From Paraglaciecola arctica (lineage in GTDB: Bacteria > Pseudomonadota > Gammaproteobacteria > Enterobacterales > Alteromonadaceae): 64,000 bases of DNA. Of the stretch, positions 1 through 9,341 are shown in pieces (position 1 is the first letter of the stretch; every line of letters starts with the position of its first letter). The DNA lies in assembly GCF_018861065.1 (NCBI RefSeq), contig NZ_JAHKQO010000036.1:273865-337864 (forward strand), in the 5' to 3' direction. The position numbers and the translations under genes were made by a program. The notes beneath the pieces were generated by a model. That model saw only the letters and a program-made list of their open reading frames with translations. It was not told the DNA's origin and did not search any database.

Positions 1-357
1 CCTGAACAAGCGGCAGAAGTAATTAAAGAATTTATTAATCAATATGATTTTGTCATTAGGAAGGAAGAAACCGCCGTATTTGCTAAAGACTTTGGTGACA
101 GCAGCGTCAATTTATTATTGTGGTTTTGGATTGATTATCCTGGTGAGATTGGTTTTATGCAGGCACGCCATCAAGCAGTAGTAGGCATTAAGAAAGCACT
201 AGAGAAGGCTGATATTTTAATCCCATTCCCAATCCGCACCTTAGATTTTGGAGCGAAAGGCGGCGTCAATTTGGACACAATGATCCAATCTAAGGTAACT
301 GCTGTGAACAGCGATAAAAGTAACAATGATAACCCAAATGTTAGTGACTCGAATTGA
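1..357 (+). CDS. MscS-family mechanosensitive channel, C-terminal fragment
   Basis: The reading frame is open from the first base of the window to a TGA at 355-357, so this is the last 118 residues of a longer protein whose start lies upstream. The fragment has the look of the cytoplasmic alpha/beta C-terminal domain of small-conductance mechanosensitive channels, including the typical ending IPFPIRTLDFG (about residues 76-86 of the fragment) after a helix with ALEKADI. In the family, such channels release solutes on hypo-osmotic shock from the inner membrane. The last 30 residues are low-complexity and rich in Asn, Asp and Ser, a normal variable tail. The transmembrane part is not in the window, so the subfamily cannot be fixed. 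Confidence 0.8.
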   Translation, partial: PEQAAEVIKEFINQYDFVIRKEETAVFAKDFGDSSVNLLLWFWIDYPGEIGFMQARHQAVVGIKKALEKADILIPFPIRTLDFGAKGGVNLDTMIQSKVTAVNSDKSNNDNPNVSDSN

Positions 358-472
358 ACCAAATTCGAAGTAATCGTTTTACGACTGAATTACGTATTAA
401 TCAAATGGGCTATGTACAGGGCAGCAAGATTGCCAACAATATGCGTCACAATATCAAATAATGGAGTAATAG

Positions 473-1369
473 ATGGATTACAGTCGCGGTAAATTTTCGT
501 CCCTAGTGTTGCTTGTTATCTTGAGTTGTTTGGCGGGTTGCGCATCTAAAAACGCACTTGAGCAAAATCAAGGTCAAGGCCAATTGTTTCAAAGTGGATT
601 AGGTCAACCCCAAGCCTCGATTGAAAGTAACGATCTAGTTGAGGTTGAAACCTCTAATGGTGTAGTTGCCATTACTCCTACAGTAGTGGGTTATACAGAC
701 TCACAGTTTGATGACCCTTTTGAATCCATTAATCGCCCAGTGTTTGCCGTAAATCATGTGGTTTATACTTGGGTGCTCAATCCGCTAGCCAAGGGTTATA
801 CCACTGTCATGCCCGATCCTGTTGAGGCAGCCGTTAGCCAATTTTTCAGTAATTTACGGGAGCCTTTAAACGCCGTTAATCACCTTTTACAAGCTAACGG
901 TAGTGATATGGGTAGTAGTTTGGGACGTTTCTTAATCAACAGCACCATAGGTATCTTTGGACTGTTTGATCCGGCACAAGCCTGGTTTGAAATTGAACCG
1001 AAAAAAGCGACGTTGAACGATACATTATCATCTTGGGATCTAGGTTATGGCGCTTATGTGGTGTTACCTATTCTTGGGCAAAGCGATGTTAGAAATGGCC
1101 TGTCGACTTTAACCGAATCGGCGTTTGCTCCTGTCACTTTTGTATCCGAACCTCCGCAAACTCAATACATCCAAGCCTATGATGGATTTCATGAGTTTGC
1201 TCCAAGAGCAACCAGTTATGAAACCTTATATCAAGAAAGCGACGACCCTTACGTTTTTTTTCGAAATATGTATATGCAAACCCTGTTGAGAGATAAAGAA
1301 TATCAAGATAAACAAAAGCAAGAACCTGAGACAAAAGCAGTAACTGTTGAGGCCAACACTCATGATTGA
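473..1369 (+). CDS. mlaA: MlaA/VacJ outer-membrane lipoprotein
   Basis: This is the outer-membrane component of the Mla phospholipid retrograde-transport system, which removes misplaced phospholipids from the outer leaflet. It has a lipoprotein signal with lipobox LAGC (Cys23), and Ala at +2 predicts sorting to the outer membrane. The VacJ domain starts around residue 78 with DDPFESINRPVFAVN and continues through NLREPLNAVNHLLQ and GRFLINSTIGIFGLFDPA, all family hallmarks. The 298-residue length is somewhat long because of a low-complexity linker after the lipobox and a charged tail. The start has an upstream GGAG. The stop codon overlaps the ATG of the RND gene, so the two are probably translationally coupled. 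The inner-membrane mlaFEDB genes are not in the window. Confidence 0.92.
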   Translation: MDYSRGKFSSLVLLVILSCLAGCASKNALEQNQGQGQLFQSGLGQPQASIESNDLVEVETSNGVVAITPTVVGYTDSQFDDPFESINRPVFAVNHVVYTWVLNPLAKGYTTVMPDPVEAAVSQFFSNLREPLNAVNHLLQANGSDMGSSLGRFLINSTIGIFGLFDPAQAWFEIEPKKATLNDTLSSWDLGYGAYVVLPILGQSDVRNGLSTLTESAFAPVTFVSEPPQTQYIQAYDGFHEFAPRATSYETLYQESDDPYVFFRNMYMQTLLRDKEYQDKQKQEPETKAVTVEANTHD

Positions 1370-3761
1370 ACAAAGCAACATCTGGCTTACAAAAAAGCCA
1401 CTGCTAACCGTTATCTCTGTGCTACTGATAACCCTATGCCTTGGTTGGTTTGTACAATATTTTAAAATAGATGCTTCAGCCGAAACATTGCTCGTAAAAG
1501 ACAATAGGCTTTATATACAAAGTCAGGTAATGAATGAAAGATTTTCACCTGATGAATTTATATTGTTGGCTTACGAACCTAAAAATCATGACCTTTTTAG
1601 TGATCAAACCTTTGAAGACATTCAGGTCCTGTCTGCAAAATTAAAAACCCTACCAAGGGTGAAAAGTGTCACTCATATACTCAATGTGCCTTTACTTTCA
1701 CAAATGAGTGCACTTGATCCCAATCTTGTTGCATCAGACTGGACTTGGCAAAGTAAACAGTTTAGCCACCAGACAATGCGCCAAACCTTCGAGCAACATC
1801 CAATTTTTACCGACTTGTTAGTGAATCAAAAAATGTCGGCAACATCGATTCAAGTAATCTTTAAAAAACACCCTAAACTATCTGAAATCGAAAGCGAAAT
1901 AATTAACCTTGATAAAAAACGTTTAACTCAAGAATTTACCCCCGAGGATGAAGAAAAAGTACAACAACTTAAGGCACAAGCCGATCCGATTCGACAAGAG
2001 GTTAATAAACAACGAGAGCAAGAAATACAACAAATCTATGCCTTTGCCGACTCTGTCAAAACGAATGCCAATGTTTATTTAGGTGGTTCTTACGTTTTAG
2101 GTCATCAATTAATCAACATTATCCGCGCCGACCTAAAATTATTTGGCAGTGCAATTGGTCTCGCCATTTGTATTATGTTGCTCATTTTATTTAGAAGTTG
2201 GCGCTGGGTGGTTATCCCCATTGCCTGCTGTGTCACTAGTGTGATCATGACTATGGGATTGTTTGGCATTTTTGACTTACGCACGACTGTTATTTCTTCG
2301 AATTTTATCGCACTTCAACTTATTCTTACGCTGGCGATATGTGTGCATTTGATCGTGCAATATCGGCAACTAGCGAATGACAACGATAAAGCCACCCAAG
2401 CACAATTAGTCTCTCAAACCCTGAGACAAAAAATCAAACCATGTTTTTATGCTGGCATCACCACTTCGGTAGGCTTTGGATCTCTTATTTTTAGCGGTAT
2501 TCAGCCGGTAGTGAGTTTTGGCTGGATGATGATCATTGCTATGTTGGTTTCAATTGGACTTTCATTGATATTTTTGCCGGCGTTACTGAGTTTATTTCCT
2601 CGCAGTCAAGCAACAGCACCTAACAAACTTAGTCAAAACTTCATTCAATGGATCTCAGTTGTCACCTTAAAGCATTCTGCTAAGGTGATTGTTGTGTTTG
2701 TGGTGTTAACCGCCATTGCTATTTTAGGAGTTTTTCGGCTCAGCGTAGAAAACAGCTTTTTGAATTACTTTGCAAAAGACACCAAAGTGCATCAAGAATT
2801 AACCTTTATTGACCAACAATTTGGCGGCTCTACACCTTTTGATATTATTATCGATATACCAGAAAACATGCAAAAAACAGACTTAGCCTTAAGTGCAAAA
2901 AGCATACAACAGTTGCAAATAATTCAAACCATACTTAAACAATATCCTGCTAGTGGTAACACCACCTCAGTGGTTAACTTTAGTGAATTGGCCATGAAGT
3001 TAAACCAAGGGCGTCCGCTGACTGAATACGAACTCACCGCCATCTACCACTTAGTCGATGAAAATTTACGAGAATCTTTATTGGGAAGTTATTTTTCACT
3101 AGAGAACCAACAATTGCGCCTAAGTAGCAGAGTCAAAGACAGTACTGCAGGTTTTAACCGCAAAGAATATCTCGAAAACTTGCGTATTGACCTAGAAAAA
3201 AATGGTATCGCAGAAGACCAATATCAGTTTACTAATCTTTTTGTGTTGTATCAGGACATATTACAACGCTTATTTAACTCACAAATCCTAACCCTAGGAA
3301 TAGTCTACATCGCCTTATTATTAGTGATGTGGGTGCTGTTTAAAAGATTATCTGTGGCGTTAATTGCGTTAATACCCAACGTGATTTGTACCCTAGTGAT
3401 TTTAGCGGTAATGGGCTACGCAAATATCCCCCTTGACCTGATGACTATCACTATTGCGGCCATAGCTATGGGCATTGCAGTGGACGACACCATACATTTT
3501 GTGCATCACTATCTCAATGGCAATTCAACTCCAACCAAGGCTGTTAAACAGGCATATTTTAGTGTTGGTTACGCCATGTTATTTACCACTATGATTATCT
3601 GTGTGGGTTTTGCCTTATTAGCATTTTCTGATTTTGTTCCCAGCATGCTGTTTGGGTTACTAACCGCGTTAGCCATGATAGCGGCACTCATCACAGACCT
3701 AACTTTGTTACCTGCTTTGCTGACCCGCTATATTTCGCCGGCAACGGCCAAAAGAAGCTAG
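1362..3761 (+). CDS. RND-superfamily (MMPL-type) exporter
   Basis: This is a predicted inner-membrane RND/MMPL transporter of about 799 residues with the usual two-fold layout: one transmembrane segment near residues 10-32, a large periplasmic loop, five to six helices around residues 260-420, then the same again, ending with helices at about 640-795. The second half carries GIAVDDTIHFVHHY, the motif with the acidic residues used for proton coupling in this family. I chose ATG 1362 because it overlaps the mlaA stop and is preceded by GAGG; an in-frame TTG 15 bases upstream lacks a better site. Pairing with mlaA suggests lipid or hydrophobic substrates in the envelope, which is an inference from context. 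Related proteins include hopanoid and lipid exporters, but the substrate here is unknown. Confidence 0.88.
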   Translation: MIEQSNIWLTKKPLLTVISVLLITLCLGWFVQYFKIDASAETLLVKDNRLYIQSQVMNERFSPDEFILLAYEPKNHDLFSDQTFEDIQVLSAKLKTLPRVKSVTHILNVPLLSQMSALDPNLVASDWTWQSKQFSHQTMRQTFEQHPIFTDLLVNQKMSATSIQVIFKKHPKLSEIESEIINLDKKRLTQEFTPEDEEKVQQLKAQADPIRQEVNKQREQEIQQIYAFADSVKTNANVYLGGSYVLGHQLINIIRADLKLFGSAIGLAICIMLLILFRSWRWVVIPIACCVTSVIMTMGLFGIFDLRTTVISSNFIALQLILTLAICVHLIVQYRQLANDNDKATQAQLVSQTLRQKIKPCFYAGITTSVGFGSLIFSGIQPVVSFGWMMIIAMLVSIGLSLIFLPALLSLFPRSQATAPNKLSQNFIQWISVVTLKHSAKVIVVFVVLTAIAILGVFRLSVENSFLNYFAKDTKVHQELTFIDQQFGGSTPFDIIIDIPENMQKTDLALSAKSIQQLQIIQTILKQYPASGNTTSVVNFSELAMKLNQGRPLTEYELTAIYHLVDENLRESLLGSYFSLENQQLRLSSRVKDSTAGFNRKEYLENLRIDLEKNGIAEDQYQFTNLFVLYQDILQRLFNSQILTLGIVYIALLLVMWVLFKRLSVALIALIPNVICTLVILAVMGYANIPLDLMTITIAAIAMGIAVDDTIHFVHHYLNGNSTPTKAVKQAYFSVGYAMLFTTMIICVGFALLAFSDFVPSMLFGLLTALAMIAALITDLTLLPALLTRYISPATAKRS

Positions 3762-3930
3762 AAAGTCACGGCAATTTTTAAGTTTTTTTTAGGTACAGAC
3801 CTAGAAAAATTTCTATTGGCTGTTGTTGGTATCATGGTCTACCCACAAGCTTGATTATATTTTCATTATCAATAGAATGTGTAAAAAAAACACCTAGATA
3901 AAGACAACTACACGGAGATGTTTAAGGGAT

Positions 3931-5877
3931 ATGTACAAAAAAATTATCATCGCATTATGTTTTCTACTGCCAATCAGCTACTTACAAGCTGAATCGTTAC
4001 CATTAGAATATTTCAATCAAATGCCAATGCTACAACAACCGATTATTTCGCCAAGCGGTGAACATCTGGCAGGGATTTATAATAGTAATAGCAACACTCA
4101 AGTCGTAGTCATGCCTTTTGGTTCGCAAGACCTCAAAGCTTTAGTGACTTTGGGTGGTGAAAAATATCGAATCGAGAGTATTGATTGGGCAAATGATAAG
4201 AGGTTACTTATTAATGTAAGCCAACCTTATGAATTTAAAGGCTTAAAATTAAGAACAACCCATTTATATTCTGCAGATATTGAGGGTAAAAACGTATTTG
4301 AAATGCGTCGTTCAACCAACGCCCGAGTTAGCACCAAAACTACCGAATTAGACTTTTATTATAACAGTCCCAATTTACTCAATATTTTGCCTAATGACGC
4401 AGATCACATTTTAGTTACCACCAGAGACTCGAGGGATGGCAACTACGCTTCCGTCTACAAAGTGAACGTAAATGATGGAAAGTTTGAGAAACATATTGCC
4501 AACAGCAATAGGATCACCGATTGGATAACTGACAAAAATGGGGAAATCTTGCTCGCAGTTGGGGGCAGCGATAGAGCACGAAATGAAACTAAATACGTCT
4601 ACCTCAGAGAAAACCAAGATGCTGATTGGAAATTAATTAAAACTTATACCCCTTTTGAATCCGAAACCTTTGACCCAATCATGTACGAAAAAGAATCGAA
4701 TTCTTTGCTGCTATTATCTGATCATAAGTTGAATAAAACGGCACTATGGCGTTTCGATATCGACAAGAATCAATTTTCTGAACTGGTAGCAGAGGCACCT
4801 GGAAAGTTTGATATTACTAACGTCATTTTTAAACCCAGTCATACTGAGATGAAAGTCATTGGGTATACCTACGTAGATAATTTTGTTCGACGTGTTTATT
4901 GGGATTCGGAACAAAAAAACATCGGTGACCAGTTAGCACAATTACTGTCTAAAAGTGGCCTGCAAAGTAACATTTATGACTATAGCCTAGACGAAAACCG
5001 CTACATCATTTCTGCCTTAAGTGACACTAGCCCCGTAAAATATTACTTATTTGATAAAACTAAGAAAAGTTTGGGCCTTTGGTTTAGTCAATTTCCTTAC
5101 CTTGAAGGCAAATCTCTAGCTAATGTTACTCCCATCACTTTTAATGCTAGAGATGGTATGGAAATTTATGGCTACATCACTTTACCGGTTGGTGTTGAAA
5201 AACCTCCGGTGATTCTATTTCCTCATGGAGGGCCATTTGCCAGAGATTATCAATATTTTGATCCCTACGTTCAAATGATGGCAAATGAAGGGTACGCAGT
5301 GTTGCAAGTTAACTTCCGCGGCTCAACTGGTTACGGTAATAAATACATGACAAGTGGCTACCATCAGTGGGGCAAAGCCATGCAAACTGACCTGTTAGAT
5401 GCTTACGACTGGTTATTAGCAACGGAATTAGTGCATAAAGACAAAGCCTGTATAGCCGGTGCCAGTTATGGTGGCTACGCGGCGTTAGTGGCCGGTTACC
5501 AAACACCGGAATTGTTTGACTGTATTGTAAGTATTGCAGGTGTATCAGACTTAAATAATCAAATGACCATGTGGCGAAGATTAGGCTTTTTTGATTATAT
5601 TGATAATGCCGTAAGTGATGATGACACCGATATTAAGGCGGTTTCACCCTACTACCACGCTGACAAATTTAAGAAACCTGTACTACTTATACACGGCAAA
5701 AAAGACACTCGGGTTAGTTACCGTCAGTCTAGTTCGATGTACGACCAGTTAAAATCAGAGGACGTTGACGTTACCTATAGAGAATTTGAATACGGTACTC
5801 ATTACTTGGACGATGCCACAAATCGTATCAATGCCATGAAATTGATGAAGGATTTTTTTGAAGAACACTTAAAATAA
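3931..5877 (+). CDS. Secreted S9-family prolyl oligopeptidase / acylaminoacyl peptidase
   Basis: This is a 648-residue serine peptidase of family S9. A signal peptide (about residues 1-20, MYKKIIIALCFLLPISYLQA) sends it to the periplasm or outside. Residues 30-390 look like the beta-propeller, and residues 400-648 form the alpha/beta-hydrolase catalytic domain. The nucleophile is Ser512 in GASYGGYAA; the likely Asp is Asp592 in IHGKKDTRVS and the likely His is His624 in EYGTHYLDD, spaced as in the family. It stands alone: 169 bases separate it from the RND gene, and a strong terminator follows. The role is probably oligopeptide breakdown for nutrition, typical of marine Alteromonadales. The exact cleavage preference (dipeptidyl peptidase or acylaminoacyl peptidase) cannot be told from sequence alone. 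Confidence 0.92.
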   Translation: MYKKIIIALCFLLPISYLQAESLPLEYFNQMPMLQQPIISPSGEHLAGIYNSNSNTQVVVMPFGSQDLKALVTLGGEKYRIESIDWANDKRLLINVSQPYEFKGLKLRTTHLYSADIEGKNVFEMRRSTNARVSTKTTELDFYYNSPNLLNILPNDADHILVTTRDSRDGNYASVYKVNVNDGKFEKHIANSNRITDWITDKNGEILLAVGGSDRARNETKYVYLRENQDADWKLIKTYTPFESETFDPIMYEKESNSLLLLSDHKLNKTALWRFDIDKNQFSELVAEAPGKFDITNVIFKPSHTEMKVIGYTYVDNFVRRVYWDSEQKNIGDQLAQLLSKSGLQSNIYDYSLDENRYIISALSDTSPVKYYLFDKTKKSLGLWFSQFPYLEGKSLANVTPITFNARDGMEIYGYITLPVGVEKPPVILFPHGGPFARDYQYFDPYVQMMANEGYAVLQVNFRGSTGYGNKYMTSGYHQWGKAMQTDLLDAYDWLLATELVHKDKACIAGASYGGYAALVAGYQTPELFDCIVSIAGVSDLNNQMTMWRRLGFFDYIDNAVSDDDTDIKAVSPYYHADKFKKPVLLIHGKKDTRVSYRQSSSMYDQLKSEDVDVTYREFEYGTHYLDDATNRINAMKLMKDFFEEHLK

Positions 5878-5889
5878 TCCATTGCAATA

Positions 5890-5926
5890 AGATGGAGCAG
5901 ATTGAAGAGTCTGTTTCATCTTTTTT
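5890..5926 (+). terminator. Rho-independent terminator after the S9 peptidase
   Basis: A 12-base arm at 5890-5901 pairs with 5910-5921 (10 Watson-Crick pairs and two G-U pairs), with an 8-base loop and a run of T after the stem. It lies 12 bases after the peptidase stop codon on the same strand. Confidence 0.85.
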
Positions 5927-6030
5927 ATTTAATATCTTTAGGCAATAAGACCATTTTAGAACCACCTAGCAAACTATCACCGCCCCTCCTTGCCTAACAG
6001 AACCGTAGTTTTTTCCAAGTAAAGTAACCT

Positions 6031-7359
6031 CTATTGAGAGTCTGAATAAATCGAAGCCACTCTCTTATTAATAGTCTTTAAGTCATCTTCAGCTAACGAC
6101 AGTTTATTTTGTTGCTCTTCAATCATCTTAGTTTGATTAAAAACGAAATGTTTGTGCTCGTCATTTTGGGCTTCCATTATCAAATTATGTAACGAATCAA
6201 GTAGCCTAATAGTCACCGCAACATCACGATTCGCTTGTTGCCTTATTTGTTCAAATGCAGCGTTGGCAATATCTCGAAACGTTAACACTTTGCAGCTTAA
6301 TCGCAGCATACCGGCTTGGTCAAAGTGCTCGGGTGAGGGAAAGTTTCTTTTTGTGAGTCCACACAACACCGCATTTAATTTATCGATACAAGTGATGGCT
6401 GTATAGGGGTCACTAATACCGGGTGAAAGTGCACGTAACGCAATTTCCACCAACTGATGTATAGCAAATTCTGGATCTTGAACCGGGGTTCTACAAGCAC
6501 CTAATATTAGCATATCTGCGGTGTCATTGTTCAAGGTATCAGGCACTGCCGTGTTTGAATAAACCACAGCTATCACGGCATCTTTAACAATAAAATCCCC
6601 TGGTCGAAAACAACACTCAATCAAAATATTATTTTTGGTGGCTAAGATAACTAAGGCTTTTTGATCTATGGTTTGAACATAACCACTACACTTTGCTACT
6701 ACCTTTAGTTGTGTATTTCGCTGCGAAATATCGGTGGCTGTGAATGCACTATTATCCGTAGAAGTTTGTTGCTTTGAATGTGTAGGAAACAGATTTTGGA
6801 TAGCGTTTTGAAGCTCTTGATAAACATCATCAATCACCACATCTGCCTGAATTGACTTAGCCACATGGTGAATAAAGTAAATTAACACCCCCACGCTAAT
6901 GCAGGTCATGATCACGGCGATAACAACAGTTAAACCGGGCTTAAAGGTGTAAGGGGCTTCAAAGCTAATAGCGCAAAACACTAAGATACAATAAAGAAAA
7001 TTAGAGATAAATGCCCCCAGTACCACTTGTGTACCAGGATCCATCATGAAATTTCGCAATAACCGTGGCCCAAATTGTGACGAGGCTAACGTTAACGCAA
7101 CAATAGTGATGGAAAACGCAATACTCGTTACCGTAATCATGGCACCTGCAATCGTCCCTAATAACGACCTAATAGCGTCAACATCAATCCCGTAAATAAG
7201 GGGAATATCAAGCTCAGAATTATTCATATACGACGCATCGAAATACACCGAAGCGACCGCTAAAATGATAGAAGAAAACACCATAACGCTGGGCACAAAC
7301 CAAAAACTAGTACGCGCTTTTTCTATTATGGGTGCATATTTGACAACATTTAATGACAT
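6031..7359 (-). CDS. DUF2254 membrane protein
   Basis: This is a 442-residue predicted inner-membrane protein of the DUF2254 family. It has about four transmembrane helices in the first 170 residues (near 20-40, 65-95, 110-135 and 140-165), and the family signature SSQFGPRLLRNFM lies between helices two and three. The C-terminal half is soluble and probably cytoplasmic. No biochemical function is established for the family. The ATG at 7359 is preferred over the adjacent GTG because AGGAG sits five bases upstream of it. It lies 69 bases downstream of the phosphatase-DAG kinase gene on the same strand and may be cotranscribed with it, which would hint at a membrane-lipid role, but that is only context. 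Confidence 0.85.
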   Translation of the reverse strand: MSLNVVKYAPIIEKARTSFWFVPSVMVFSSIILAVASVYFDASYMNNSELDIPLIYGIDVDAIRSLLGTIAGAMITVTSIAFSITIVALTLASSQFGPRLLRNFMMDPGTQVVLGAFISNFLYCILVFCAISFEAPYTFKPGLTVVIAVIMTCISVGVLIYFIHHVAKSIQADVVIDDVYQELQNAIQNLFPTHSKQQTSTDNSAFTATDISQRNTQLKVVAKCSGYVQTIDQKALVILATKNNILIECCFRPGDFIVKDAVIAVVYSNTAVPDTLNNDTADMLILGACRTPVQDPEFAIHQLVEIALRALSPGISDPYTAITCIDKLNAVLCGLTKRNFPSPEHFDQAGMLRLSCKVLTFRDIANAAFEQIRQQANRDVAVTIRLLDSLHNLIMEAQNDEHKHFVFNQTKMIEEQQNKLSLAEDDLKTINKRVASIYSDSQ

Positions 7360-7428
7360 CACATCTCCTAATTCTTGTTCGCTCAGCCATAACAGAGCTA
7401 TGGACTTTTTTTAGTTTAGAGTTAGCTC

Positions 7429-9036
7429 TTAAACTAAGACAGTTAAAGAACTAGGTTGCACCCTTATTAAAAGTTCAGCTGCTTCACGGTTTTCACCATC
7501 TATCATGTATTTTAGACCCCCATTACCAGATATTCGAACCTGACTACATTGCCTGAATTGAATATCAGGGTTTGCCACCTCACCAGCCAAACCACTAAAA
7601 GCCAAGTCAGCCAAATTAAACATTTGTTCAGACACAGTGTTGTTAGCAGGCAACCAAGTCATATCTAATAAACCGTCTGTTACTTTAGGTCCCCCTCCTC
7701 CTTGCGCAAGCACTGTAGAAAAGGGGGCAGCATTGGCAACCACCAAACTTGTGGTTTCTATGGACATTTCAGGATTATCGTCAATCACTAGTTGCAGCTG
7801 ATAGCTTTGCTGAAGTTGCACTGCATCCCACAATCCTTTGAGGTAGGCAAACTGCCCACCCAGATCTTTCTCTTTGCGATCTGCTGATTCAATCATTTTC
7901 TGCCCAAAACCAATGCTAGCCATCAGTAATACCAGCTCGTCGTTGCATATAGCCGTATCTATAGTTCTAGACTTACCAGCAACAATAACGTCACAGCATA
8001 AATCAATGGGATACACTTTTGAGCCAGTGCCATGTAAAACATGACTAAACGCGTTAGTGGTGCCCATAGGCATCACTCCTAAAATGCATTCAGTATTCAC
8101 AACAACCGAGGCGACTTCTGAAATAGTGCCGTCACCACCACAGGCCACAATTACCTTAAAACCATTTTCCATGGCTTTTTTAGTAAGACTTTGGGCAGTT
8201 AGATCAACTTTAGTTTCAAAAACTGACAGCGAATATTTAAGGGACAAACGTTGTATGATTTCATCTTTATTGTCTTGCCACTTGCCACCGCCGGAAACGG
8301 GATTAGCAATGATTGCTAAGGGTTGTTTCTTTGTGAGGACCCCAGAGGTCTGAATTTTTCTGAGCGCTTTTAGCTGTTTTCGATTCAAACCCGCAGTGCT
8401 GCGCACACCTTGAATAGTTTCCAGCGCAGTTCCAATATCCCAATCTGGATTTTTACTGAGTAAATACGCAGCCATCACGAACACCGATCTGCCCCGACCC
8501 AACGCGCAGTGAATCACAACTGAGTGCTCACGAGTTTGCATGTCTACCCAGTTAACTGCATGTATTAATTGCTCAGTAGACGGATTTTGATGATCGAGCA
8601 CAGGCAAATTTAAATAATGGAGATTAGCCTCTGTTGCGGACCAATCTAGGCCATCAAATTCAGCCGTCACATCGAGAATAGCCCGAATATCATTACGTTT
8701 GAGTTCATCTATATCTGAAGGAAATAACCTACACGCTAAAAACAAGTTATCAGCGATTTTTTGAATCGCTGGCACTGAATCATTGTTACGTGCCCAAGCG
8801 TTGTAAAGTTGCGCGCCAAAAAGAAAAGGGACAAACAACCACCTGATATAAAAAGGTATGGAACCGTCGTGTTTTTTCCTAAAAATTTCAGGTCGCTCAA
8901 AAACGTAGGCAACAGAAACGGCAGAAAGTGATCCCCCAATCCAAAACCATACCAAGCTAAAATAGACGTTTGGCGAGTAGATGCCCGCCAAAATTGCTAA
9001 ACATGCGGCGACTATGTAGTAATATGTGATTGCCAT
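7429..9036 (-). CDS. Fused dual-specificity phosphatase and diacylglycerol kinase-like protein
   Basis: This is a two-enzyme fusion of 535 residues. Residues 1-75 hold two or three hydrophobic segments. Residues about 90-230 form a dual-specificity phosphatase domain with the active-site loop HCALGRGRS (Cys177, Arg183; the CX5R signature). Residues about 240-535 form a diacylglycerol/lipid kinase catalytic domain with ANPVSGGGKW, the nucleotide-binding VACGGDGTISEVA, and GVMPMGTTNAFSH. It would phosphorylate diacylglycerol or a related lipid and dephosphorylate a phospho-substrate at the inner membrane. Substrates of both halves are unknown. Such fusions occur in other proteobacteria. The start ATG has AGAGA upstream. 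It heads a possible operon with the DUF2254 gene. Confidence 0.88.
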   Translation of the reverse strand: MAITYYYIVAACLAILAGIYSPNVYFSLVWFWIGGSLSAVSVAYVFERPEIFRKKHDGSIPFYIRWLFVPFLFGAQLYNAWARNNDSVPAIQKIADNLFLACRLFPSDIDELKRNDIRAILDVTAEFDGLDWSATEANLHYLNLPVLDHQNPSTEQLIHAVNWVDMQTREHSVVIHCALGRGRSVFVMAAYLLSKNPDWDIGTALETIQGVRSTAGLNRKQLKALRKIQTSGVLTKKQPLAIIANPVSGGGKWQDNKDEIIQRLSLKYSLSVFETKVDLTAQSLTKKAMENGFKVIVACGGDGTISEVASVVVNTECILGVMPMGTTNAFSHVLHGTGSKVYPIDLCCDVIVAGKSRTIDTAICNDELVLLMASIGFGQKMIESADRKEKDLGGQFAYLKGLWDAVQLQQSYQLQLVIDDNPEMSIETTSLVVANAAPFSTVLAQGGGGPKVTDGLLDMTWLPANNTVSEQMFNLADLAFSGLAGEVANPDIQFRQCSQVRISGNGGLKYMIDGENREAAELLIRVQPSSLTVLV

Positions 9037-9063
9037 TTTGTTTCTCTCTAGCTTCTATTCTAG

Positions 9064-9240
9064 TTAACGTTTTGGTTTAGTTTTCTTAGCAAACATCATC
9101 ATTCCAACGACTGCAATCACACTCAAAAGTCCAAATGCAACTAAAAAGGTGGTGATAAATCCACCGTTAACCAGACTTGTCACACTAAGCAAAAAACCTA
9201 CTGTGATAATCACGGCAATTGCCAATACTTTTAATAACAT
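9064..9240 (-). CDS. Small two-helix membrane protein, 58 residues
   Basis: This short gene is supported by an excellent ribosome site (AGGAGGG, about 8 bases before the ATG). The protein begins MLLKVLAIAVIITVGFLL, has a second hydrophobic stretch (residues 29-49, ending in GMMMF), and finishes with the basic tail AKKTKPKR. That pattern fits a small inner-membrane hairpin protein with a positive cytoplasmic tail. I do not recognise a named family. It lies between the DAG-kinase fusion and a small lipoprotein on the same strand, in a run of tiny envelope proteins. Confidence 0.72.
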   Translation of the reverse strand: MLLKVLAIAVIITVGFLLSVTSLVNGGFITTFLVAFGLLSVIAVVGMMMFAKKTKPKR

Positions 9241-9297
9241 CTTGCTACCCTCCTAATTCCAATTTATTTGACAGTTTCTGTGTTTAAATTCAGCCAT

Positions 9298-9321
9298 AAA
9301 AAAAGGGCCAAAAAGCCCTTT
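9298..9321 (-). terminator. Rho-independent terminator after the small lipoprotein gene
   Basis: On the minus strand, AAAGGGC (9302-9308 arm) and its complement (9315-9321) flank a short T-rich loop, followed by a run of T (bases 9298-9304). It lies 20 bases past the stop of the small lipoprotein gene and separates it from the downstream 58-residue membrane protein gene. Confidence 0.8.
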
Positions 9322-9341
9322 CTTCTGCAAAGTGTTGCTGC

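Noticed and set aside
1134-1504. Open frames on the opposite strand of mlaA and the RND gene
   Set aside because: They are shadows of well-supported genes and have no recognisable protein features.
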